Positions 1 through 7,748 of a DNA stretch of 64,000 nucleotides are shown here, piece after piece. Each line of letters starts with the position of its first letter. The stretch's first letter is position 1. Source of the DNA: Cupriavidus sp. WKF15 (GTDB lineage: Bacteria; Pseudomonadota; Gammaproteobacteria; Burkholderiales; Burkholderiaceae); the NCBI RefSeq assembly GCF_029278605.1, contig NZ_CP119574.1, positions 806,001-870,000 on the forward strand. The letters are read 5' to 3'. The notes beneath the pieces were generated by a model that saw only the letters and a program-made list of their open reading frames with translations, was not told where the DNA came from and searched no databases. The position numbers and the translations under genes are program-made.

Positions 1-128
1 AGCACCTCGCTGCGAGATTCGCTGCCTGGCACGAATTCACTGAAGTGGCCCAAAATCCATCCACTGCTTTCTGAGCAGTGGTCCGGCCGGCCACAGCCTT
101 GCCTCGCTATCGGCAAGTTGACAACGCC
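1..128 (+). pseudogene. IS6-family transposase 3' end, cut by window edge
   Basis: Codons from base 3 to the TGA at 72-74 read as the last 23 residues of an IS6-family transposase, ending AAWHEFTEVAQNPSTAF. The same C-terminus occurs, nearly identical, in the minus-strand copy at 3.08 kb. Similarity between the two copies continues past the stop to CAAGTTGACAACGCC at 128, the inverted complement of a GGCGYTGTCAACTTG end, which resembles the IS6-type terminal repeat starting GGCxCTGT. I take 128 as the element end. The 5' part lies outside the window, so whether this copy is intact is not known. Confidence 0.7.
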
Positions 129-223
129 GATGGCCTTGCAGACGTATGCGGGAAGTAGACTAAGCGCCATGCCGGCAGGCCGTCATGGCGCGGTTTGGCA
201 GGCGGGGAGGGCGCCGGCTGGGC

Positions 224-655
224 TCAGCGGCAGGCGAGGCGGCTCTGCACTTCGCGCGCGCCCAGCCTGGACATATCCTCGTTGATTTCCTCGAACACCA
301 CCTTTTGCACTTCCTTGCCAAGGTGCTCGCGCAGCATGCCGAGGAATTTCGGCGAGGCGGCGAGGCGCAGCTTGTCATAGCGCTGCTCCGTGCGTGCCTG
401 TTCAAGATACTGGGTCAGCATGCGGGCGAACTCTTCACGCCCCTTCTCGGCCTGATCGACCCGCGTCGCCATCGAGTGCATGGGCTCACCCTTGCCGGCA
501 AAGCGCCCCTGCGCATCGTCGCGCAGTTCGCTGTCCTTGGCCCGGCCAAGCGGATTGACAAAGTCCTGGATCTCTTCCATATCCCTTTCCATCCCATGCG
601 CCTGGAAGATCCGCGCATGGCTGCCATCTGCGGCTAGCGTCCAGATTGTCGTCAT
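224..655 (-). CDS. Host attachment protein family (baeRF-type domain), 143 aa
   Basis: The protein MTTIWTLAADGSHARIFQ... has the beginning and length typical of the bacterial 'host attachment protein' family (Pfam Host_attach, related to archaeo-eukaryotic release-factor-like domains). The name is historical; the cellular role is unsettled. The N-terminal strand TTIWTLAADGSHARIF and the C-terminal helix with LGMLREHLGKEVQKVVFEEI fit the family. I chose the ATG at 655 because AAAGGAG lies a few bases upstream; the reading frame stays open further upstream to 898 but without a good ribosome site and with non-coding-like composition. It stands alone, with no operon partner in view. Confidence 0.8.
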   Translation of the reverse strand: MTTIWTLAADGSHARIFQAHGMERDMEEIQDFVNPLGRAKDSELRDDAQGRFAGKGEPMHSMATRVDQAEKGREEFARMLTQYLEQARTEQRYDKLRLAASPKFLGMLREHLGKEVQKVVFEEINEDMSRLGAREVQSRLACR

Positions 656-1172
656 CACTCGCTCCTTTCGTGGCGGCAGTAGCGATGTAACAAGGATAGG
701 TTCGGGCCGGGCGATCGTCCCGGCGGCTTCGCAACGCCAAGGGGGATGTACGGTATCCCGTGCGGCCCCCCCGATGCCGCTATCCGCCGAGGATCGTGCG
801 GGCCGCATTTCGCAGCGCCTGGTCTGAGCCGAGGGGCGCCGCTGGCTCAGTAGTTGTCCATCAGACACGCCCGATGGACAACGAGGGCATCCGTCCATGC
901 CAGCGAGAAAATTCCTCGGTTTGCCACTTAGCCCTCACTTAGCCCCCGGTTTGGCGCGGTCTCCTGCCTGCTCCCTGTCTGGACGGCTTTCTGAGTGGCG
1001 TGGATGGCAGGGGGATGACATCGGGGGGAGGGGCGCGTTCATTCCATCTTTCTGAAAGGTAACCAGTTCAGAAGCGCACAATTGATGTCCTTGCGGGGCT
1101 TGGCTGACACGCGCACCATAGCGCCAAGAGAAGGGGATGGGGCGTTCTTTGGCCATGCTATGAGGCGAGAAG
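656..1172. other. Intergenic stretch, no gene recognised
   Basis: No open frame here has a convincing start or a recognisable product. The only structure I see is one copy of a 23-bp direct repeat at 942-964, whose second copy is at 63438-63460. Confidence 0.5.
942..964 (+). repeat. 23-bp direct repeat, copy 1
   Basis: The 23 bases starting gcccccggttt and ending gcggtctcc are repeated without mismatch at 63438-63460 in the same orientation, about 62.5 kb away. Flanking bases differ except for a shared TTA-type context upstream. The function is unknown; it could be a terminal sequence of a mobile element, but no IR partner was found. Confidence 0.6.
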
Positions 1173-1409
1173 ATGGATCTCCAAGGCTTCACGTACTACA
1201 GAGACCACTGGTATGAAGCGTCCGCAACATCTCCAGATGAGTCCGGACCATGGCAAGGCGAGGTGACGATCTGCACGAAAGCGACAGATGGAAAGCCGCT
1301 GAAAATCTTCGATCGCTATCCTGTCCCTGGCAGTTTCTTCAGCGAAGGGGAGGCGTGGCGGCACGCTACCGATTGGGCCAGGAAGCTGATTGACGAGCGC
1401 TGTGGCTAG
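1173..1409 (+). CDS. Small conserved-looking hypothetical protein, 78 aa
   Basis: The 78-residue product MDLQGFTYYRDHWYEASA... is acidic and soluble, with aromatic residues near the N-terminus (FTYYRDHWYEA) and a C-terminal helix ending ATDWARKLIDERCG. It has no signal peptide or membrane segment. I recognise the style from small uncharacterised proteins of Burkholderiales but cannot name a family. The start ATG follows GAGGCGAGAAG, an acceptable ribosome site. Codon use is typical of the window and the overlapping minus-strand frame is low-complexity, which favours this strand. Confidence 0.6.
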   Translation: MDLQGFTYYRDHWYEASATSPDESGPWQGEVTICTKATDGKPLKIFDRYPVPGSFFSEGEAWRHATDWARKLIDERCG

Positions 1410-1501
1410 CGCGCGCACTTCCGAGAGCTCGCAATGGAATACCGATACAGCGGCCGTGATATGAAAGACACAGCTTTCCTGGCCGCCCGAGGAACACGCA
1501 A

Positions 1502-2056
1502 ATGGGTACCGAATCCCCCGCAGGCGATCTGGGCACCGCAGCGCCCAGGTTCTCGCTGCCCGCCACCGACGGCAGGACGCTTACGCTCGACGACGTGCGC
1601 GGCGAGCGTGGCGTCGTCGTGGTGTTCATGTGCAACCACTGCCCCTACGTAAAGAGCGCGCTGGCACGGCTGATCCGCGACGCGCGCGATCTCGCGCCGC
1701 TCGGCATCGGCATTGTGGGCATCAACGCGAACGACGCGCGCATCTATCCTGAGGACTCGTTCGACCGGATGGTCGCGTTCGCGGCAGACGCCGGCTTGCC
1801 GTTTCCCTATCTCTATGATGAGACGCAACAGACGGCCCGCGCATATGGTGCGGTCTGCACGCCCGAGTGCTTCGGCTTCGATGCGAACCTACGGCTGTGT
1901 TACCGGGGTCGCGTGGACGCGTCGCGCAAAGACCCGCTGGCCGGTGCGCCGCGCGACCTCTTCGAAGCGATGCGGCAGGTCGCGCAGACCGGCGAGGGTC
2001 CCGCGCAGCAACACCCGGCCTTTGGCTGTTCGATCAAGTGGAAGCTGGAAACCTGA
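1502..2056 (+). CDS. Thioredoxin-fold (AhpC/TSA-like) protein, 184 aa
   Basis: A thioredoxin-family protein of the type that carries a CNHCP motif (Cys44 and Cys47) right after the first core strand GVVVVFM, followed by YVKSALARL. It also contains the NANDARIYPEDSF loop and a late GVVCTPE-like segment (GAVCTPECFGFD, the usual cis-Pro region). There is no signal peptide, so it is probably a cytoplasmic thiol oxidoreductase or peroxidase-like protein; the substrate cannot be told. The length fits the family (about 180-190). The start at 1502 is the first ATG in frame; the upstream GAGGAACACGCAA gives a weak ribosome site. Confidence 0.85.
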   Translation: MGTESPAGDLGTAAPRFSLPATDGRTLTLDDVRGERGVVVVFMCNHCPYVKSALARLIRDARDLAPLGIGIVGINANDARIYPEDSFDRMVAFAADAGLPFPYLYDETQQTARAYGAVCTPECFGFDANLRLCYRGRVDASRKDPLAGAPRDLFEAMRQVAQTGEGPAQQHPAFGCSIKWKLET

Positions 2057-2196
2057 CGCCGCAGAAAGTCCAGGTGCGATACGGTCTGGCCGCTCGCGGC
2101 ATTGGTGGACCGCCCGCGCAACGCATCGGTGCGGCGACGCGCGCATTCGACCTCGTGGCCGCTAAAGCGATGCGATGAACTCATTCCATGGAGTCC

Positions 2197-2544
2197 CTAG
2201 CAGGTGAGGTGCAGGACCGCGTTCGTGCCGCCGGGGTGCTTCTCGAGCGTCGCAATGGCCTTGGCGGTGGGCGCAATAACCAGTTTCACGTGGTGATTCT
2301 TGGCCTCCTGCTTCACCTCATCCATGACCGGCAATGCCCCGCTGCCTGTGCCAATCACTAGCCGGCTGCAGTTCCAGGGAATGTCTTCCCTGACCGACAG
2401 CGGCGTATGCCCGAAGGCCTCGTGGAATGGCTTGGATGGCCCCTTCTTGCGCTTGCGGACCTTGCCTTGGTCGATGACTACATCATGCTCGTACGTTATG
2501 CCATCAATGCGGATGGAGCCGAAGGAGAATGCCTCAAAGCGCAT
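2197..2544 (-). CDS. Mth938-like domain protein, 115 aa
   Basis: The frame MRFEAFSFGSIRIDGITYEHDVVID... matches the Mth938-like (DUF498) fold family: a small alpha/beta protein with the central CSRLVIGTGSGALPVMDEVKQEA segment and the terminal TAKAIATLEKHPGGTNAVLHLTC. Family members include the mitochondrial NDUFAF3 relatives, but the function of stand-alone bacterial ones is not established. I chose the ATG at 2544 because GGAGG is six bases upstream; earlier in-frame ATGs at 2565 and 2661 lack a site. No linked genes share its strand. Confidence 0.75.
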   Translation of the reverse strand: MRFEAFSFGSIRIDGITYEHDVVIDQGKVRKRKKGPSKPFHEAFGHTPLSVREDIPWNCSRLVIGTGSGALPVMDEVKQEAKNHHVKLVIAPTAKAIATLEKHPGGTNAVLHLTC

Positions 2545-3021
2545 ACGCACCTCCACAGTGGCCATGCCGAGCGACGGACCGGCACGATCCACGATTATTG
2601 TAGGTCGCCAGAACCCGCCGGACTCCGCCACTCTGCCAGATGCCGCCAGCCTGATTTGCACCTGGCATGATCGTCGCCAAGAATCATTAATGTCAGCGTC
2701 CCGTTTGCGCTAGGTTTTCGCTTGTTCTGACACTGACAGGATGGGCTGCAGCTCTATATTCGTACATGGACTCCCGCCTATGAGCAAGGGTGGTTTGCAC
2801 TTTGAAGGTCACTACTGCGTCCGTACATTCGGCTTCTGACGTGTCGCGTGTGGACACGAGCCATCATGGAAATGTGCGCGCTTGCTCCTCATCGGCCTTC
2901 TGGCTTCGAAATGCAGCCGTCGGATAAATCAGGATCTGCAAGCGCCGGTCCGACCGGTTCGCCATGCTTGCCACTTCTTGCACAATCGCTAAGGAAGTGA
3001 AGCGTACTAACAACTAACAAT
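2545..3021. other. Intergenic stretch, no gene recognised
   Basis: Several short frames on both strands lack starts and recognisable products. The stretch is bounded on the right by the IS6-family element end at 3022. Confidence 0.4.
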
Positions 3022-3812
3022 GGCGCTGTCAACTTGGCGGTAGTGAGACAAGGCAGTGCCACGCGGGACCACTGATCAGAAAGCAGTTGACAGATTTTGG
3101 GCCACTTCAGTGAAATCACGCCAGGCAGCGAATCTCGCAGCGAGGTGTTTGCGATAGAGCGAAGCGCGCAGCAGATGCCGCTTGACGGCGAAGTGCTGGC
3201 GGATCGGACCGAAGCTCGAGAGGAAAGCCTGCGTACGATCAGCCAGCCGGAAACCGCGCATGCGCCGTTCGCGTTCGCGTGTTGGCTGGTGGCTGTTCTC
3301 GGCGCGGTTATTCACGCGAGCGCTGGCTTTGACGAACACATGTTTAACGTTCGCCAGTTCGGGAATCTCGGCTTTGGCTGCTGAGTAGCTGCGCAACTGG
3401 TCGGTGACAATCTTGCTCGGTGTCTCGGAACAAGCTGCCAGCACACTCTTGAAGAACCGTTTCGCACCAGCCTTGTCCCGGCGTTTCTGCAGCAAGATGT
3501 CGAGTTCGGCGCCATGCTGATCGACGGCACGCCACAGCTAGGTAGGGTGCCGCGCAGCGTCACGAACACCTCGTCGAGATGCCAGGTTGAGCCCGGCTTG
3601 CGGCGTGCGGATCTGACGCGATGCGCAAAGCCCGCGCCGAATTTGTCACACCAACGCCGGATCGTTTCATAGCTGACGACAACGCCACGCTCAAACAGCA
3701 ATTCTTCGATATCGCGCAGGCTCAGTTGAAAGCGAAAGTACCAGCGCACCGCTTGGCTGATGACCGCCGCCGGAAATCGATGGCCGTAATAGAGCGACTT
3801 TGCGCCACCAGC
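3022..3812 (-). mobile_element. IS6-family element remnant with broken transposase
   Basis: The left end starts GGCGCTGTCAACTTG, matching in inverse the end at 128. The transposase reads leftwards: the N-terminal part RWYFRFQLSLRDIEELLFERG...SYETIRRWCDKF, then the DDE catalytic Asp in TWHLDEVFV, a frameshift near 3540, then QKRRDKAGAKRFFKSVL, the second Asp in VTDQLRSYSAAK, the Glu region NNRAENSHQPTRERE and the stop at 3076. The start and the other IS end are missing: at about 3813 the sequence changes to an unrelated repeated fragment. It cannot make an active transposase. Confidence 0.85.
3076..3780 (-). pseudogene. IS6-family transposase, frameshifted and 5'-truncated
   Basis: Two frames must be joined. 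The upstream frame ends ...HLDEVFVTLRGTLP; the downstream frame resumes LWRAVDQHGAELDILLQKRRDK after loss of a base near 3540. The first recognisable residues are YYGHRFPAAVISQAVRWYFRF around 3780, so about ten N-terminal residues are missing. DDE residues are otherwise visible (Asp in HLDEVF, Asp in TDQLRS, Glu in NRAENSH). It is a decayed copy. Confidence 0.85.
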
Positions 3813-3982
3813 CGTTCGTTCAGGCCCAACCGGTGGAGTGTTGCACCCACTAGGGTCAACAGGGTCCGTTCTTTCCCCGCGATTGCCGGATCGGCCAAAA
3901 GCACCGCCAAACCGGCAATCGCGTCGTCGACCTCCAATTCCGTTGTGTCATCCAGCGCGAGGTGCTCGAAATCTCGTATCAC
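3813..3982 (-). pseudogene. Fragment of unknown ORF shared with 62 kb
   Basis: From a GTG at 3982 the frame reads VIRDFEHLALDDTTELEVDDAIAGLAVLLADPAIAGKERTLL..., then runs into the truncated IS6 element. The segment LADPAIAGKERxLLTxVGATLxRLGLNER recurs at 61983-62080 with about 88% DNA identity over 85 bases. I do not recognise the protein. Two copies, both cut at the same side next to a GCGCCACCA sequence, suggest that it travels with a mobile element. Confidence 0.4.
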
Positions 3983-4416
3983 GTCATCTGGGTCCGTCGT
4001 GACTCCATATGGCTTTCTGTGCCAGTCTAGCCGACGACGCGGTCGTCAATGAGCGTGCGAAGCGATCCGCTAATGGCCACATGGCGGACGTGGAGGCTGG
4101 GCCGGCCCTCTTGCGAATCATGTTTGCTGGTTGCAGGCTCTGACGCTGCGCCGGCCGCGACGGCTCGAAGCGGGAAACGGGAGAGAATGGACCTCTGCAG
4201 GTCATGGTCGGTCCGGCGGCGGACCTCAGGCCGGCGCGGTCGTGCTCGCGGTGCATACGAACCAGCAGAGGTGGCCAGCTACTGCGGGCGGCAAGGGTGA
4301 ACGCCGGCGTGAAGAGACGGCTGAGGGTCAGCGGAAAGCGCCAGCAGCGCGTACAGACGGCCAGCAGCAAGGACAAGGGCGAAGCGGCGGTAGGCCACCA
4401 ACTGTGGCCATCCACG
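3983..4416. other. No gene recognised
   Basis: Open frames on both strands (for example 3984-4415 minus) are long only because of GC bias. Their products are low-complexity and rich in Arg, Ser and Pro, and none has a credible ribosome site. Confidence 0.4.
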
Positions 4417-4851
4417 CTACCGGTACACCAGCACAGGGATCGCGCAATGCGTCAGCACCTTCTGCGTTTCACTGCCCACCAGCAGTCCCTCAAGGCCGCG
4501 ACGTCCATGCGATGCCATGAAAATCACATCGCAGCCGTGCCGGTTGGCGGCCTCGATGATCTCTTTGTACGGCGTCGTCGTGATCGCCGTATCGGTGCTG
4601 CAGGCAACGCCAGCCGCCTGCGCGGCGGTCACGACCAGGTCGAGCCTCGCCCTTGCCTCGATCGCTGCATGCTCCTCGAACGCCTTGCGGGTCTGGTGGC
4701 CTGAGTCGGACGATGTCAGGAAGGGGTACTCATTCATGCAAGTGAACGCCGTAATCTTTGCGCCCATTGCCTTGGCAAACTCGATTGCAGCGGCAACGGC
4801 CTTCCCGGAAAGGTCAGAACCGTCGGTGGGTACCAGTACGTGCTTGAACAT
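4417..4851 (-). CDS. Universal stress protein UspA family, 144 aa
   Basis: The product begins MFKHVLVPTDGSDLSGKA, the standard USP first strand and loop, and ends with the ATP-binding type motif GRRGLEGLLVGSETQKVL followed by AIPVLVYR. These fit the ATP-binding subclass of USP (G-xx-G-x9-G-S/T). The length is normal for a single-domain USP. The ATG at 4851 is preceded by GGAAGAAG. It is cytoplasmic, and presumably involved in stress survival. Neighbours are not informative. Confidence 0.9.
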   Translation of the reverse strand: MFKHVLVPTDGSDLSGKAVAAAIEFAKAMGAKITAFTCMNEYPFLTSSDSGHQTRKAFEEHAAIEARARLDLVVTAAQAAGVACSTDTAITTTPYKEIIEAANRHGCDVIFMASHGRRGLEGLLVGSETQKVLTHCAIPVLVYR

Positions 4852-5244
4852 GGCTTCTTCCCTATGTTGTCCCAAGGTCAATTCTATCGACAGTTGCATG
4901 CTTGAGTTGGGAACCATAGTTGGTCGGCACTGCTTTCAGATGATCGGTGGCGTGCTTTTCCTGGACTGGACCTCCGTCACCCCCTTTGCCCGCTGGCTCC
5001 GCGTTAAGCAGGGCCCGGTGCCCCCCGTTCAGAGGATGAACTCATCTAGGCTATCAACCTATGATGCCAGCGGCGTCGTACCTTTAAGGGAGGGCAAAAT
5101 TTGCCATGTATCGAATACACAGGTGGGCAGAACACATTGCAGCCGCAGCCCTTGCTCCGGGAGAGGCAACACGCATTCAGCGTGGCGTGCGCGACAACGT
5201 CAAACTCCGTCGGCAGTTGTGGCCGGCGACCTCCGTGCGGCCGG
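4852..5244. other. Intergenic stretch, no gene recognised
   Basis: A long plus-strand frame crosses this region (4517-5479), but it is mostly antisense to the usp gene and its product has no family features. I see no tRNA or clear terminator. Confidence 0.35.
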
Positions 5245-5457
5245 CTATATGGGCAGTGACACCACTGCAGGTGCAATAGCAGTCATTACGCGAGCGGATC
5301 TGGTCCACTTCTTGTCGAGCACGGCGACGACCATCAGCCCAAGCGACGGGCTCAGAATCAACGAGAAGATAAACCATACGGCGCCGGAGCGTCCCAGTGC
5401 GTTGGCAAAAAGGCCAACCGCGAAGGAGCAGGTGATCCAAGCAACAATTGCAAACAT
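5245..5457 (-). CDS. Small membrane protein with two predicted helices, 70 aa
   Basis: The 70-residue product has two hydrophobic segments: roughly residues 1-20 (MFAIVAWITCSFAVGLFANA) and 26-45 (AVWFIFSLILSPSLGLMVVAV), followed by a basic stretch DKKWTRSARV and a short hydrophobic tail. This fits a small inner-membrane protein with a hairpin. I do not recognise the family. It is probably real because the hydrophobic pattern is on one frame only. No partner genes are adjacent. Confidence 0.5.
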   Translation of the reverse strand: MFAIVAWITCSFAVGLFANALGRSGAVWFIFSLILSPSLGLMVVAVLDKKWTRSARVMTAIAPAVVSLPI

Positions 5458-6204
5458 GGCGGTCCATGAGTCAAAGTGATCGCCACGCGAAACGGCGAGC
5501 CACCAGTATGGGCACTACTGCAATCAGTAGCACTTGGGGAAAGGCATTAAGGGAAAGCGCTAAATGGAGATTGCGCCAACGCGGGGGCAGACGACCGGGC
5601 TGCTACCGAGTGGCCAATAAGGCACCTACAAGGGCGATGGGCAGGCGTTGAACAATCCTCGAGGGAGGAAACCGCGGGTGCAGACTATTCGCTGGAAGCC
5701 GTAGCAAGTCGCCAGCCGACACCCAGAGCTGCGAACGAGCCGAAGCTACCGCGCTTCCTCGGTGTCAGTACTTGTCTGTCCTGCGTAACCAAATCGCTTG
5801 ATGACAGATTTGCACCCGACCTGGGCCGTTAGAACGACTCCATCCAGTGCCCTCCGCTTGGGCCGGCACGCGACTGGCCATTTTCAAGAGCCGAACACCC
5901 GTGACCGACCCTGAGCCATATAAATGCGCAGTGCCGAAGGGCTGAGTCGGCCGAGATGCGGTCATCCGCTTTGTAAGTGTCGATGGCCGTATTCTGGCGA
6001 TAAAAAGGGCCGACAGCGCAGACACTTCGCCCCAGGAAGGCGAAAAGAGCCACTTTGCCGCCAGTCAAGCCGGGGAGTTACTGCGCAGTCAAATCCCGAC
6101 GTTAAACCCGGCACCACGGCCCTTGCATGGGACACCATTGGGCTCTAAGTTGGAGACATCCGCCCCTGTGATGGCAGGGCCGCAGTGTGCAACCGGAGAC
6201 AATA
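5458..6204. other. 747-base stretch without a recognised gene
   Basis: Short frames on both strands (5765-6025 minus, 5924-6148 plus and others) show no family features, and the AT content and codon pattern are not gene-like. Nothing else was identified apart from the ribosome site of the next gene. Confidence 0.4.
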
Positions 6205-6588
6205 ATGACAACCCCGATTTCTGTCGTAAAAACAGCCTATGAAGCGTATGGGCGCGGCGACGTCAATACCATCCTCGATCTGGTGGCCGACCAGGTCGAC
6301 TGGAAGATGGTAGGGCCACCTCAGATTCCCTACACGGGGCAGCGCAACAACAAAGCCGAAGTCGCCAGCTTCTTCGCGCAACTCGCACAGGCGGATGACA
6401 CGGAAATCTTCGAACCACGCGAGTTTATCGAGTCAGGTGAGCATGTGGTTGTACTCGGCTTCCTACGAGGGACCACACGTCCTGAAGGTAAGCTGGTTGA
6501 AACCGAATGGCTGCACATCTTCACGGTCGTCGACGGCAAGATTCGGCGCTGGAAGGGTTTTGCCGATACGTCGCTCCGCTTTTTATAA
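6205..6588 (+). CDS. SnoaL-like / NTF2-fold protein, 127 aa
   Basis: The product begins MTTPISVVKTAYEAYGRGDVNTILDLVADQVDWKM, a typical first-helix pattern of SnoaL-like proteins (a small alpha+beta-barrel fold), and continues with GQRNNKAEVASFFAQLA and the strands HVVVLGFLRG and EWLHIFTVVDGKIRRWKGFAD. The length of about 127 fits. Family members range from ketosteroid-isomerase-like enzymes to proteins of unknown role, so no reaction is assigned. The start at 6205 has GGAG upstream; a GTG at 6187 in frame is less likely. Confidence 0.85.
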   Translation: MTTPISVVKTAYEAYGRGDVNTILDLVADQVDWKMVGPPQIPYTGQRNNKAEVASFFAQLAQADDTEIFEPREFIESGEHVVVLGFLRGTTRPEGKLVETEWLHIFTVVDGKIRRWKGFADTSLRFL

Positions 6589-7049
6589 GGTATGACTGGC
6601 AATCTTCCGCCAGCCGGCTGCCTACCTGAGATCGCATTTGGCTTTGCCATTTTCCTAGCTTCCGAGGACCCGCAACGAGAAATCGCATACGGGCTTTCGT
6701 GTCTTTCCCCCGAACACACCGGCCGATTCGTTGCGATGTATTTATGTCGCGAAATATGGCGCCAGGTGGTCGTCCGTTTGTCCTCGAAAGTCCGTTAGCT
6801 TGGCAGGAGTCGACATTCGAACGCCCGAGTGATCGCGGGACCAGCGACCCTTCATGGCCGTAGGGGGTTTTTGCCGGTCGAAGTGAGTCCGGCCGGCCTC
6901 ATTGGCTCCAAAGCGAACCCATGACAAAGTAAGATATTTCCCACCCATGATGCTGCGGCCATGCACTTCAATGATGGCAGAATGGCGTGTGTCCGCTCTT
7001 CCGGTCACTGGATTGCCGCGAAGGCACGCCTCGCGAGGTTAATGACATT
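6589..7049. other. Intergenic stretch upstream of the ABC operon
   Basis: No gene recognised. It must contain the promoter of the ABC-type operon, but no good sigma70 boxes stand out. Confidence 0.35.
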
Positions 7050-7745
7050 GTGCTGACCCTTACAGACGTCTCCAAGACATACAACGGTACTCGGCCACGC
7101 ACCGTTCTCCGTGGAGTCAGTCTTGCGCTGGACGCCGGCGAATATGTCGCCGTCATGGGCGAATCGGGCGTCGGCAAGTCAACGCTGCTACACCTGATTG
7201 CCGGCCTGGATCGGCCCGACAGTGGCCACATCCAGTTCGACGGGCATGATCTGGGCACGCTGGGCGACGATGCAGCAACCTTGCTGAGGCGGCAAAAGAT
7301 GGGCTTTGTGTTCCAAGCCTTTCACGTGCTGCCGAATTTGAGCGCTGCGCAGAACGTGGCTCTGCCGCTGTTATTGAATGGAATCGAGCGGGAAAACGCG
7401 GCGGCGCGCGTTGCCGAGATGCTCGCTGCGGTTGGGCTCGAGGGGCGCGAGGACAGTTTGCCGCGCGAGCTTTCCGGTGGGGAACTGCAGCGGGTTGCCA
7501 TTGCGCGTGCCCTGGTGCACCGACCGATGCTGCTACTGGCAGATGAGCCGACTGGCAATCTTGATCACGATACGGCTGCGCGGGCCCTGAGCCTGCTGCG
7601 CGAACTGGTCAACGCAAACGGCACGGCCGCGATTATCGTCACGCACTCGGCGCTGGCTGCGGCGACCGCAGATCGCGTCTTGCAATTGACGCCAGGCGGA
7701 TTGATGCCGCTGGGGGCACAGCCGCCCACGAACGCGGTCGCCTGA
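7050..7745 (+). CDS. ABC transporter ATP-binding protein, LolD/MacB type, 231 aa
   Basis: A complete ABC ATPase: Walker [10 protein letters not shown] (residues 37-45 from the chosen start), Q-loop in [14 protein letters not shown], signature LSGGELQR, Walker [13 protein letters not shown] and the H-loop IIVTHS. The Asn-Leu-Asp after Walker B and the short length place it with the LolD/MacB/FtsE group that pairs with FtsX-type permeases. The GTG at 7050 is preceded by a GCGAGG at some distance; an upstream GTG at 6987 is possible. The permease gene starts three bases after its stop, so the two are an operon. Confidence 0.9.
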   Translation: MLTLTDVSKTYNGTRPRTVLRGVSLALDAGEYVAVMGESGVGKSTLLHLIAGLDRPDSGHIQFDGHDLGTLGDDAATLLRRQKMGFVFQAFHVLPNLSAAQNVALPLLLNGIERENAAARVAEMLAAVGLEGREDSLPRELSGGELQRVAIARALVHRPMLLLADEPTGNLDHDTAARALSLLRELVNANGTAAIIVTHSALAAATADRVLQLTPGGLMPLGAQPPTNAVA

Positions 7746-7748
7746 GCC

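Noticed and set aside
4517..5479. 320-residue plus-strand frame
   Set aside because: Its first third is antisense to the universal stress protein gene, and no domain or ribosome site supports it.
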